Shown here piece after piece: positions 34,601 through 44,080 of a stretch of 64,000 bases of DNA; the first letter of the stretch is position 1; each line of letters starts with the position of its first letter. Below the pieces are notes generated by a model. That model saw nothing but the letters and a program-made list of their open reading frames with translations. It was not told where the DNA came from and searched no databases. This DNA comes from Corticium candelabrum. Its lineage: Eukaryota > Porifera > Homoscleromorpha > Homosclerophorida > Plakinidae. The stretch spans positions 4,907,651-4,971,650 of the forward strand of contig NC_085105.1 in the NCBI RefSeq assembly GCF_963422355.1. Reading direction: 5' to 3'. The position numbers and the translations under genes were made by a program.

Positions 34601-37600
34601 CCATTTCCTTACAAATGATATCAAGACTGCTGCAAATATTTTCTGATAAGTGTATGTGTCTGTGTGCGCATGAGTGTAATCAAAATTAAGTGTAATTAAT
34701 TGTTCATTTTTATTATACACATTAAAATCTTACAAAGACTACTGCCCTACTTGACTTTGAATTACTCATACCGTTACTGGTTGAACAGTTCAGTACCCTC
34801 CTCTAATTAGGAGCTATGTAGATAATATATTCACAAAACAAAACTAGAAATAGATATCACATTTTGCCATTATATCCACTGACTGACACAGTTTTCCCTG
34901 TTTTTTCTAGCACAGTAACAATGCACTAAATCATTAGAGGAATGAGTTGCTTGCCACAGAAAGATTGGCACACAATATGCATCATTTCTGACCACACTTC
35001 AAATTTGCCACGTATGTCTTTGACAGTCCCAAGAATAAAATACAAAAGGAAGTACCGTAGAACTCTTGAGACCATTCATTTACTACAATAGATAAGTTTG
35101 TAATAATAGTGAATAATTTATTATCCCAGTGAGCAAATTCTAGTACTTTAAGTAGATTCTTTCCATCAACGACAAAAGTTTCTTCTTTGCAGTAGACAAA
35201 CCAGCTTCTACTGAAAAGAATGGATCTTATATACTCTTATCAACATTAAACTTTAGGGACTATACTTTAGCAAATTTTACAAATCATCAATAATGTCTGC
35301 ATGCAGTTTCTACTTGTAGCCAGCAGATAGTGTAGCTAGGTGTCACGCCTACAAAATTTGCTATTCACATATATGCTGGCCACAGAGCAAAAAAGCATGA
35401 CAACCAAACAACACAGGCAAACGTAACATACCCCATTAGAAAACTTCAAACTCTTTAGAAGTTGATGAATTCAATCTCACAAACATACATTAATTGCTGG
35501 CCATACCAGTTCTTCAAACTTTTAAAATGAATAAAAAGATTTCATGCTCCGATATCTTTTTGAATAGTTTGAGATGACTCACTTTGTTCGTATGATTTAG
35601 ATAGGTCAAACAGCTAATCAAAACATTGTTTTCATTCTTTAGATAATGGGTCACTGATTCCTTCACCATAAAGCCACCCATACCACACCAAGAAGACTTA
35701 CAACCAAATTGTTGGCTTTCAGTAGCCTGATGTTTGTGATACTTTGCCAAGACAATCCTCTCATCCAGTTTCACAATAACTGACAATAGAGCTAGCAATC
35801 CCTCTATAGTTTTCTAGAATGCTCCTGTTAGCTGTGTTATGTTTTAGAATTTGAATTATCACTGTGCATCTAAGAGCACTGAGAAGACAGCCATGCTTGA
35901 GTATCCCTACACAGTCCAGCAATGTGACAAAAATTATAAAAAAAGTTCTGCTTGGATTTCATCGGAATCTGCACCCCTTCCGTTTTTTAACTGCAAAGAT
36001 GATCTTCTACACTCATCAGTCATGATAATAAAGTTCCATCTAAGTTCCCTCTCACCCAATATCCTTTAATTCTGTGGTAGAGTGGATATATATAAACAGC
36101 ATGCGCAGTTGGGCGATAGAATAGACCAGACATTAGAGTTACCACACTGATAACAAAAATGGCAACATTCCTACGTTTGATGACAGCTTTGATCCAGATC
36201 AAGAGGATTAACCAGCGTACACTGAACTGGTGGAGCAGCATTTCGTGGTAAATGGTGTCACAAACAAAGCTCAATCGTCTTCCAACCTTGATTGCACTCA
36301 TGGGCAGCCAGACTTATGGGTTGTGGAAAAGCCTAACAATCCTGACCAAGCCATCTACACCCAGTTTCCAGAAGATCATCAAAATTTTAGGAGGTCATTT
36401 GGTGCCAAAACGCTTGGTAATAGCATAACGTTTCTGCTTCCACAAGCAAACCAAGGCTCTGATGAAGATGTCAGTACCTAAGTTGAGGCTTTACAATACT
36501 CACACAGCATTACGAATTTAGTACCTTTCTTGATGACACCCTATGAGACTGTTTCATCTGCAGTTTCTGCTCAAATAACATACAAACAATTACTCTCTCA
36601 GAAGAAGTTGACCTTCAAAACAGCATTGGAGATAGTCTTATCCATAAAAGCTACTGTGAAAAACTCTTTTACAATAACCACACCTACTCCACTACCTATC
36701 CCTTCAGCTACTGAAGAGGTGCATCAAGTGGCAGACAGGCAGTCAACTACGCTGAAACTAGGTAAAAAGCTGTACAACCGCTGTGGCAGTCCTGCTCATC
36801 TGGTCCCTGCATGTTGTCATCTGAAAACTGTGCACAAGTCACATTGGAAAAAGGAAATCTAGCTGCAGCAAGTTGGTCCAAGCCACAGAAGTCAACTCCT
36901 GGTACTCAGACAAAACACAGGAAACTTGCCTCAGATTCTTAACCAGACGCACTTGTGCTTACTTTTTCCAGTCCTCACCCCCATTAAGATCAGTGTAAAC
37001 TTAGCCAGTCAGGAGGTTACAATGAAGTTGATACTGGAGCCACAGGGTCACTGACATCAGCAGAGTAGTGATCTGGTCTGCAACTTCCTCATCAGATGGA
37101 GCCCTCAAATTGCACATTATGCACCTATACAAGGAAAGTGATTGCAACAAAGAAAAAGTTCATGTGAAAGTCACACACATAAACCAAAGGAACACATTAC
37201 CACTTGTCACTGTTGAAGGTATAGGGCCAGCTTTACTTGACCGCAACTAGCTGACAGCAATCCATCTTGACTGACAGCACATTCACACAGTAAGTTCTGA
37301 CTAATAGCATTGTGCCTTATCAGCACTCCTGTATCAACACAGTGAAGTGTTTCAGCCAGGACTGGACAGTATAAAAGGAATTCAAGCTTCTACCTGACTC
37401 CGAGATCCACATTCAGGTTTCTGAAGTACAGAGCTGTGCCCTACACTATTCAAGAGATGGTTGAGAAAAAGTTGGCATGTTTGGAAAAGAAATGAATCAT
37501 GGAGAAAGTTGAGTGGTCCCAAAGAAAAAAATTGCACAGTCCGTCTATGTGGTGACTACAACCTTTGTATAGAAATTGATTGATACCCTTTATCTAGGCC

Positions 37601-40541
37601 TAAAGAACTGATTTAAATGCCGGCAGGATTAACTTGATTCACAACAGTGGACTTATCCCTGAACCCAAGCTTACCAACAGATGCAACTAGATGATCAGTT
37701 CCAGCCTTGCACTGTAATCAACACTCACAAGGTCTTTATCGTTACACCAGACTTCACTATGATATTGAGTGTGTGGCTCTGCCAAATTTCAAAATAGTGA
37801 TGGAACATTCAAGACTTAGAAGGTGTCAATGTCTACATTAACAATTTGCTGGTGACAAGGACACCATAGAAGCACACTCAAGCAACCTAAAAGTTGTCCT
37901 TACTAGAATACAGAAACACGGTCTCAGATTGCAAAAATGCAAGTGTTGTCTTTTCCAACCCTCTGTGGAGTTCCTGGGGCAGCTAGTGCATTGTCGCTCA
38001 AAAATTCCATGTCAATCCAACCACGTTAATGCATTAAAAATGCCATGGCCAAAAGCAATGTTCCAATTATACTGTTCTGGGGCATGGTACAGTACCACAG
38101 CCACTTCATTCCATGGCTGTCAACTTTACTTCACCCACTTGCCAGTCTTCTACAAAAAGAGCCAGTTGAATTTGAACAGATCAGTATAAACAGGCTTTCA
38201 CCGCAATCAAACACCAGTTAACAAGTGCCACAGTTCCCACTACATAAATCCTGACTTACAGTTACAGCTGGCAAACAGATGCTTCGTCACATGGTGTAGG
38301 AGCTGTGATAACGCACATGTTGGGTGGAGCAGAGCATCCCATTGTTTTCGCTTCAAGATCTATGACAGCCAGTGAGAAGAACTATGCCCAGGTAGAACTG
38401 AGGCTCTGGCCATCATATTTGATGTTACACCAGTTCCTGTATGGAAGACCATTCACACTTGTCACTGACCATAAACCCCTGCTTACTATATTGGGTCCAT
38501 ACATGGAGTCCCTACCATAGCAGCTGCTCACTTACAGAAATGGTCCCTCACTCTGGTGTCACACTCATACTCTATGGAATTCGATTATTCCAAGAAAAAT
38601 GCCATGACTGATGCTTTCTCACAATTTCCTTGTCCAGGGTTGGAAAATGACTTCATCACACAGTCTGAAAAAGTCTATGCTATTGATCATCTGCAAGGTT
38701 TTCCTCTCACTGCTAAGCAACTAGCAGCGGCCACCACACGTGATACAATTATCTCAAAAGGTCCTTCACTGGACTAGGACTGGCCTACCCAATGAACAGA
38801 TCAAGATTCGCGCCCATATTTTAATAGAAACTGGTAGCTGTTAGTATCTCAAGATTGTCTTCTTTGGAGAAATCGGGTGGTCATTACTGCATCCCTTCAT
38901 TCCCGTCAGTCTACTGAAGAAACTGCATGGCTACCGTGATGGGGCCTCTTGCATGAAGTGTGGCCAGAAGCCACTTTTGGTGGCCCCAGCTGGATGCAGT
39001 CATTAAGAACACTGCCAGGTCCTGCAACACATGTCAACAGCCACAACCAAACCCTGCCAGTGCCCCATTACATACCCGGCCTTGGCCCGAGATGCCCTTG
39101 CATCAGATCCACATTGACTTTGCTAAGTTAGATGGTGTCGATTTCAGGTCCTTGTGGATACCCACTCAAGAAAAGTGAATAACAGTGATCCATGTGTCTT
39201 ACTCCACAACTGCGTGGTCCACCATTCAGGCATTGCAGCAGGTCTTTGTCATACATGGCTTGCCAGCAAAGCTGGTTTCAGACATTGGGCCACCTTTCAC
39301 ATCTGAGGAGTTTGCAACATTTATGAGACAAAATGGGATATGGCATATTTGGAGCCCACCATTTCACCTAGCTATCAATGATACAGATCAAACAACAGCC
39401 AATGCTGTCCTTTAATTAAGAGCAAATGAAAAATCAACCATTACACCCCTGACAGCACTGAACACCACTAGAGGACAACCAATATGCAACATGCACTCTT
39501 CGCACAGGATTTGCTCTCCAGCAACAATCTCCAGCAGCAAACGTTTCCCAATGACAGGACCATCAGAAACTATGCCATGACAAGTGTACCACACCACGTT
39601 CCTTCTCAGTGAGAAATCCAATCTTCATGCATGACTACCAAAGCCAAGAGCCAAAGTACAGTCCAGGTCTTCACACAGGCTTCAAGACCCCTTACGTACC
39701 ATGTTTGCCTGCCTCAATGGAGCGTTACATAATAGTATTCTCTCGGTAATTATGAAAATTGCCCAACCTATGAAATTGATCCTTCCAAGAATTACAGATT
39801 TCATGATTCATCATCGGTTCTATCCCGTTGCAACTGCACTCACCGTATAGAGTGGCAGTGCAGAGTTGATTCTTGATAGATTTTCAGAAACCTCAGTGTT
39901 TGTTAAGTCTCTTCAGCAGGACATTACCAGCCTGCCTTTCCAAACTAGTTTGACTTGTTTTAACTCCCTCCAAAGCTCTTGTCTCTCTGTCGCATTTCTT
40001 CAAAGAGAGACCCTGTTTCAACTCAACAAATATACGTCTAATACTAGCCTCCTTTAGTTGTTTTTAAATATCCATGTCCCAGCAAGGTCTCTACACTGAT
40101 TTGTCCCTTCTCTTTTCAATTGGCGCTTGTGCTGGCCTCTAGCTGCAAGGTGCCTACAATTGACTGCCCATATGTCTTTAGGCAAAAACTGTGCATACAT
40201 CTCCTGGCTGGTCACAACAAATGGCTTCTAGTGTTATAGTTATACCAGAGAGGTATTTATCCGATGCTCTTGATATGTCATATTACCTGACTTTTTGTAA
40301 TCAGTTGCCAATCAACATCAACTGAACTTGTAATGAAGAGGTCTGAATTCTTGGTTAGTCTTCTTGATTCCACAGAGCTTTAGATATATTGGCCAATACT
40401 CAGAAGCTGATCGAGACTCCGTCATGTAAAATTCTAACCTCCTATATATTCTGCTTAGTGTTCTCAGACACTAAAGCAAAGTCTATCAGATAATCCTATT
40501 GTTACAGTCCCCTGATTTTCATGTCAAGTTATTGTCAGCCT

Positions 40542-40578
<37 letters not shown>

Positions 40579-42173
40579 AAATCAACAATACATAAATAAT
40601 TATTGATGGCAATCCAAGCCCTTAATTAATTCCCCATATCTGCATCCCAAGCACAACTTAGAATCACCATTAAGATCATCTATAAGAACAGTCCTACTGC
40701 ATTGACAGTCTAGCAGTAAACTCTTAAGACAACCCAACTGTTCCTCATATGCCTCCATTGACTTCAAATTCCTGTACTCAAATGAAACATACATATGTAC
40801 TGACAAAATATATGAATCTGATTCAAACTGCAGACAAAGTGCACACACTCAGTGAGTCAGTCTTAGAAACTTGTGAACATTATTTTCCCACACTTTCCTC
40901 CATAAGATTGCCATACCACCAATCAACACCATAACGAAAGTGCTTGACCACTCTCTGTAGGAACGTTGCTGAGTAATGAAAGTCTTTGTCAAGTCTGTTC
41001 CTTCCTTAATTAACCGATGCTCTTGGATAGCAAAGATATCTGCTTGCTTTGATCATTAGCAAGTAATTTCAAATGATCCTCAGACCAAATTCCCCCACAA
41101 TTAAACTTGATTCTCAGGCACAAAAATTCTATAGTTAGTCTATTCGATTCATGTCTGTTACTCTATCGTGGCTTACAGTGCCCTGTTTAGATCTTGGGAA
41201 GTAGATCCAATTTTGTTACTACATTTTGTTATATTGTTACAGTACTGTTTTAATTAATAGCAATATGTTTGTACAAGAAGGCGGGTCTGTTCCTCAAACA
41301 TATCTTATTAATTGTGGCTCTTTCTGAATATGGTGCTCGAAGAATGGCACTCAAGGATATAATGTTCCCATACTTACAGAAGGATGTACACTATACAGTT
41401 TTAGAGCAGTTTTGCTTATTAATTGTTATGTATTAAAAGGTATATATAGTGTAGCTAGTTGTCAATTTAGAATTAATTATTGTCTTGTATTTCATAGCAT
41501 TGAAAACAATTACAACCTGTAAAAGGAATACTCTGATGTAAAATATAGAAGTATGAAATCATGCACGCAAGTTTGATTCAGACCTAAAGGTATTGACGAG
41601 TAACAAGATTGCCAGTAGATAACTGCAGAGACCAGGTGAGGAGATCTTACTCAGAGGATTAATCCTGTTTTGTATGATGTAGGCTATAGGCTATACACCT
41701 CTAGATAACAGCTATATATAGTCTACATAACTGAGCTACGTTGCGCAGAAAAAGTGAAAAACTTAGGTTGAAAGTTAAAGTGTAGTGAGTGATGCGACAT
41801 GCATCATAGCCAACATAACGTAGACTCCACAGGATTTAAATAGTAATCTGCTTGGCACCTTCAATCTCTCGCATTCTTCTGTTACAGCAGCCAGCTTCTC
41901 ATTCTCTAGTTTCCTTGCCTTCCTCTCTTTGTTTAGCTCCGGACTCCAAAACAGCTCAACGCTCCTCATGCAGGAAGACAATTTAGAATCTTTAAGATCC
42001 AATTCTGCCCGTAGCGCAACATTCTCTCTTTGATATTCCAGCACTCGGCATTGTAAAGCCTGTACTTCGTATAACTTTTCTTTACGAGAATGTGTAGAAG
42101 AATGAGCAATCTGAATATGTCCCCAGCGTTGCCTAGCAGTCGAGAAAGCTTCATCATCCATTTTTCTCTCCAT
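22320..42173 (-). CDS. ERC (ELKS/CAST-like): ERC/ELKS/CAST-family coiled-coil scaffold protein, 14 coding exons
   Basis: Coding exons: 42173-41859, 34289-33822, 30134-30015, 29951-29901, 29845-29696, 29240-29082, 29016-28849, 25866-25588, 24048-23693, 23633-23498, 23436-23144, 23086-22942, 22854-22765, 22679-22320. They total 3090 nt (1029 aa plus stop) and all intron phases agree; vertebrate ERC proteins are about 950-1120 aa. Family blocks occur in family order: DSKL...FWSPEL...KER near residue 60-85, LRKTLDEMELR in exon 2, QSHSKFMKAK, KERNIEMLKEQR, ISEKDANIALLE, and C-terminal FIP-RBD-like helices (YIDQLL; LQRIMEQQPSILE). Nearly the whole protein is coiled coil. ERC proteins scaffold cortical and presynaptic-type vesicle docking complexes and bind Rab6, RIM and liprin in studied animals; those roles are inferred here. 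ATG 42173 is chosen over an upstream in-frame ATG at 42212 and a downstream one at 42161; this is not settled. The C-terminus is AILQS, without the IWA PDZ ligand of some vertebrate isoforms. Confidence 0.9.
22765..22854 (-). CDS. ERC (ELKS/CAST-like): ERC-like gene, coding exon 13
   Basis: 30 codons, acceptor TTCTTAG|ACA and donor CCAG|GTCTAC. It ends in SPDQ, a position conserved in the family just before the Rab-binding-like C-terminus. Confidence 0.85.
22942..23086 (-). CDS. ERC (ELKS/CAST-like): ERC-like gene, coding exon 12
   Basis: 145 nt, phase 2 to 0. It carries AISEKDANIALLE, one of the most conserved ERC blocks. Donor TGG|GTATAT. Confidence 0.9.
23144..23436 (-). CDS. ERC (ELKS/CAST-like): ERC-like gene, coding exon 11
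   Basis: 293 nt, phase 0 to 2, acceptor TTGTCCAG|GAT, donor TTAAA|GTTAGT. Coiled coil. The next intron is only 57 nt, is a multiple of three and has no stop in frame. Confidence 0.87.
23498..23633 (-). CDS. ERC (ELKS/CAST-like): ERC-like gene, coding exon 10
   Basis: 136 nt, phase 2 to 0, acceptor CTTATAG|G. The donor CAA|GTCTGC is weak, but it is the only one giving the right phase into the next exon across a 61-nt intron. Confidence 0.8.
23693..24048 (-). CDS. ERC (ELKS/CAST-like): ERC-like gene, coding exon 9
   Basis: 356 nt, phase 0 to 2, acceptor CTTATAG|AGC and donor GCAAG|GTACTT. Long Lys/Glu/Gln-rich coiled coil. Confidence 0.87.
25588..25866 (-). CDS. ERC (ELKS/CAST-like): ERC-like gene, coding exon 8
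   Basis: 93 codons, acceptor TATCACAG|TTT and donor GAG|GTAACC. It contains the conserved KERNIEMLKEQR coiled-coil block. The intron before it is 3 kb and carries the RLE-type LINE relics. Confidence 0.88.
26225..27830 (+). pseudogene. Decayed RLE-type non-LTR retrotransposon in an ERC intron
   Basis: It lies antisense to the host gene. A reverse-transcriptase block with HLDDM (about 26359-26373) is followed by broken frames and a C-terminal endonuclease-like segment, with PD at 27507-27512 and ELDIS...HPW at about 27550-27580. This belongs to RLE-bearing elements but is a different family from the 6.5-15 kb array. Frameshifts and stops throughout make it inactive. Confidence 0.75.
27956..28380 (+). 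mobile_element. 5'-truncated RLE-LINE 3' end between ACAG repeats
   Basis: After GACAGACAGACAGACAGAC (27959-27977) the sequence starts abruptly with FGRWGKEANKYL, the same C-terminal motif as FGHWGQDAMK at about 27720-27750. It ends at about 28337 where CAGACAGACAGAAAGATAGAC repeats resume. So this short copy sits inside a GACA/CAGA microsatellite. It is non-autonomous. Confidence 0.75.
28561..28606. repeat. (ACAG)n microsatellite
   Basis: About eleven uninterrupted units in an ERC intron, 180 bp beyond the ACAG-flanked LINE fragment. Confidence 0.95.
28849..29016 (-). CDS. ERC (ELKS/CAST-like): ERC-like gene, coding exon 7
   Basis: 56 codons, acceptor TTTATAG|GCT and donor GAGGAA|GTAAGA, phase 0/0. 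It was found by splice sites and an open coiled-coil frame. Confidence 0.82.
29082..29240 (-). CDS. ERC (ELKS/CAST-like): ERC-like gene, coding exon 6
   Basis: 53 codons, acceptor ATTTCAG|ATT and donor AAT|GTACAG, phase 0/0. Coiled coil with the ESLKQELAKKD block. Confidence 0.85.
29696..29845 (-). CDS. ERC (ELKS/CAST-like): ERC-like gene, coding exon 5
   Basis: 50 codons, acceptor TTTTTTAG|ATT and donor AAAG|GTTTGA. The frame is fixed by the conserved QSHSKFMKAK at its end; another frame here looks helical but hits a stop. Confidence 0.85.
29901..29951 (-). CDS. ERC (ELKS/CAST-like): ERC-like gene, coding exon 4 (17 codons)
   Basis: A 51-nt micro-exon, acceptor GTTAG|GAC and donor AAA|GTAATT, phase 0/0. 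It encodes DSQLNQLLQIIKDRDEK and corresponds to the ERC segment just before the SHSKFM block. Confidence 0.8.
30015..30134 (-). CDS. ERC (ELKS/CAST-like): ERC-like gene, coding exon 3
   Basis: 40 codons, phase 0/0, acceptor CCTTCAG|AGG and donor AAAG|GTTTGT. It encodes Glu/Gln/Arg-rich coiled coil. Confidence 0.85.
31795..32380 (+). repeat. Dispersed repeat family, copy 3
   Basis: Diverged copy in an ERC intron. Shared blocks with the reverse strand of 62767-64000 include AAAAGCAAGATATTTT, ACACCTGTTCCTGCAATG and CTGCTGAAATGG-type segments. It lacks a clear terminal hairpin. Confidence 0.7.
32440..33525 (+). pseudogene. Heavily decayed Ty3/Gypsy pol fragment in an ERC intron
   Basis: Broken frames keep an entry to the reverse transcriptase (LETQGLIKPV, then APVVFLIK) at about 32735-32825, a KRMLKDSVLVHFNP segment at about 33095-33145 and RNase-H-like SEKLIAY at about 33225. 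The polymerase core is deleted and no LTRs were found. Confidence 0.65.
33822..34289 (-). CDS. ERC (ELKS/CAST-like): ERC-like gene, coding exon 2
   Basis: Residues 106-261, acceptor TTTTGTAG|ATC, donor CAG|GTGACG, phase 0 at both ends. A Ser/Asp-rich stretch precedes the conserved LRKTLDEMELR coiled-coil block. The intron before it is 7.6 kb and holds a Gypsy relic, so a further small exon cannot be excluded, though the direct join is in frame. Confidence 0.88.
35953..36062. repeat. Repeat flanking the Gypsy relic, left half
   Basis: It aligns with 48704-48812 (TTCATCGGAATCTGCACCCC against TTCCATCAGAATGTGCACCC, and so on). The matching right half lies beyond the Gypsy relic at 39738-39880. 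Confidence 0.6.
36073..39735 (+). mobile_element. Decayed Ty3/Gypsy LTR retrotransposon in ERC intron 1
   Basis: It begins with TGTGGTAG; TTACCACA ends at 36146, a terminal inverted pair suggesting a very short or deleted 5' LTR with TATATAAA inside. Order: gag (about 36160-36860), protease with DTGA (about 37030), degenerate polymerase (37400-38030), RNase H with TDAS (about 38275) and TDHKPLL (about 38465), integrase with HFWWPQLD and CNTCQ (about 38960-39050) and DIGPPFTSEEF (about 39275). Many stops and frameshifts. No 3' LTR is evident. It is antisense to the host gene. Confidence 0.8.
36160..39660 (+). pseudogene. Broken gag-pol of the intronic Gypsy element
   Basis: Domain remnants as listed for the element appear in the canonical Ty3/Gypsy order (protease, polymerase, RNase H, integrase), in different frames. 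No intact ORF exceeds about 110 codons, so no functional product is expected. Confidence 0.8.
39738..39880. repeat. Repeat flanking the Gypsy relic, right half
   Basis: It aligns with 48849-48990 (AAATTGCCCA, GATCCTTCCAA, ATTTCATCAT, GAGTGGCAGAG-like blocks). Together with 35953-36062 it reconstructs a repeat that is uninterrupted near 48.7-49.0 kb. Confidence 0.65.
40541..40576. repeat. (AT)n microsatellite
   Basis: About 18 AT units in ERC intron 1. Confidence 0.95.
41859..42173 (-). CDS. ERC (ELKS/CAST-like): ERC-like gene, coding exon 1
   Basis: Residues 1-105, ending in phase 0 at AAG|GTGCCA. It carries the hallmark ERC block with KDSKL and FWSPEL, the strongest single evidence for family membership. 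Confidence 0.9.
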
Positions 42174-42300
42174 CTCTGCGGTACATGTACAGTGCACTGC
42201 TGTACGCCCCACATGGGCGTGACATGAGAGGGGCGGTGCGCGCTAAATCAACATCTTGCCATCTGATAGGACACGCCTCCGCACCTGCTTTATGGCGCTA
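42174..42300 (-). promoter_or_regulatory. Probable 5' UTR/promoter region of the ERC-like gene
   Basis: Directly upstream of the first coding exon the sequence turns locally GC- and CpG-rich, with GAGGGGCGGTGCGCGC at 42228-42243, which includes a GC-box-like GGGGCGG. The transcription start cannot be placed from sequence alone. Confidence 0.4.
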
Positions 42301-42754
42301 ATTATAAATGACGGACAGTTGAAATGCTGTTGCACGTTCTCGTCCTTGCGGCAGATGAGCTGATGAGCTTCTATGTAAGACGAGAAAGCTAGGCGGCTTT
42401 CAAAGGAATGGAAAATGGAGAGGCTAAAGGGACATGTTGGTTGGACGAAGATGTTCGGTTGCCCAACATTGCACTTCTAGCCAGGGTGGTAATGTCGAAG
42501 AAAGAACTTCAATACTAGGAGCTTTAGTCTCTACAGTAAGACAGCCTAGACTTGTTTGTACTGCAGCTACTTAGACCAACTCATGCCCTAATCTAGAAGC
42601 GTTTGTGTGCAGGTAGACACGGTCTGTAGATATTGAAGTTGGTCTATTAAATTTCAACGTGCTAAGGTAAGAAATTAATAAAACCTTTAAGAATTTAATT
42701 AAATGAAAGGCTTATGTAGCTACTTTAATACGGCACAAACACGTGAGTTGTTTA

Positions 42755-42892
42755 GCTACATTTTTTATTCTTCACAACCTTATCCGATGAGCTCATCCAA
42801 ACTCCACAAACTAATCCACCGTCCCACTGGATTAGTTTGTGGAGTTTGAGTGAGCTCAACTGGAGCAAATGGAGAATAAAGAAATGTGCCCC
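42755..42892. repeat. Foldback element (inverted repeat) upstream of the ERC-like gene
   Basis: The core arms GAGCTCATCC...CTAATCC and GGATTAG...GAGTGAGCTC pair over about 30 bp around an 8-nt loop. A weaker extension reaches ACATTTTTTATTC on the left and GAATAAAGAAATGT on the right. Its end AAAGAAATGTGCCCC resembles the MITE end at 60800-60813 (AAAGAAATGCACCC), so they may be related. Confidence 0.75.
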
Positions 42893-43010
42893 TAATATTT
42901 TATAGTAAGCCCTAGGTCTCCCTTCTACATAGATGATTTACATGTTGTGGCGTTATGAATGACTTAATTTAAGATTAGAGATAGACAACAAAAGGCAACA
43001 CACTACCTAA

Positions 43011-43208
43011 GGGCGCGTTCGTAATTCCAGTTTGATCTGGAATTGTTGGAACTGTTACGCCCACAGTTCAACAATTCCAGCTCAGATGGTCGAACTGCTA
43101 GAACTCTTCTGACAGTTCTAGAACTCTCAGAACTATCAATAGAACACGAACTACAAACTACCCCTTCCCCGTCAATTCGAGTTCCAGAACTAGTATTCGA
43201 ACGCACCT
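43011..43208. mobile_element. Small MITE, Harbinger-like
   Basis: 198 bp with imperfect terminal inverted repeats (GGGCGCGTTCGTAAT and, reversed, AGGTGCGTTCGAATA) flanked on both sides by TAA (43008-43010, 43209-43211). A TAA duplication fits PIF/Harbinger elements. There is no coding capacity. The interior is rich in CTAGAACT-type palindromic words. Confidence 0.65.
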
Positions 43209-43931
43209 TAAACAGTGCAACTTGAACTATAATGAACTCACTCAAATCACACCGACAGGTAAACAAGTCATCTCTGCTGAGTTCCCAAATGTCCTGACAC
43301 CCCTTTCCTTAGGTTCTTACTCTTCATAGTCCCGCATATACTGTACCCTGGTGTCTTCATTATAATTTCCCACTTCGGGTGACCTTTGGATCACTTTCAA
43401 CTCCCACTGTCTTTTCTGTGCCTGAACTTTCTCTCTGTTGCTTGACGGTAACATTTTTGTTCTGTGTCCAGCTTGGGTCTTGCTCCTCATGTGCTGATTT
43501 CTTCACTTTTTCACTAACTGTTGGCTCACTTACTACTGATTTTTCGTCCTCATGGGTCTGTTACACTGGCTGTATGATTTTCTTCATCAATTTCAACTGT
43601 CTTCGGTTGCCGCCTGTAGACCATACCATCCTCTAATTGGACACTGTAAGACCGTTCTTTGACCTGGCCTAGAACAATAGCTTTCTTTCAATTTTTCCTT
43701 GTAATGCTTACTGGTTGTACACGCATTATGTCCTCGATAGCTAATTCTTGTAGGTTCTTGGCATTTTTGTTGTATCGTATCTATTTTCGTTTTTCTAGCT
43801 GTTGAAGTTGTGTGCTCTGCAATGTGTCGTTTCACTAGCTCCTCTGTAGTAGGTAACAATGTCTTCATTTTTTGCTGAATAGTCGTTGTGGAGGACATGA
43901 GTTCAGTGCCTCTGTGGGTGTATTTCTGAAA

Positions 43932-43934
<3 letters not shown>

Positions 43935-44024
<90 letters not shown>

Positions 44025-44080
44025 GGAGAGGGAGAGGGAGAGGGAGAGGGAGAGGGAGAGGAGAGCGAGAGAGAGAGAGA
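43935..44080. repeat. (GA)n(GGGAGA)n microsatellite
   Basis: About 42 GA units, seven GGGAGA units, then GA again, inside the integrase region of the Gypsy relic. Confidence 0.96.

Noticed and set aside
40600..40848. Minus-strand 82-codon frame as an extra ERC exon
   Set aside because: No ERC-like block, no heptad pattern and no good splice sites; exon 1 already joins exon 2 in phase.
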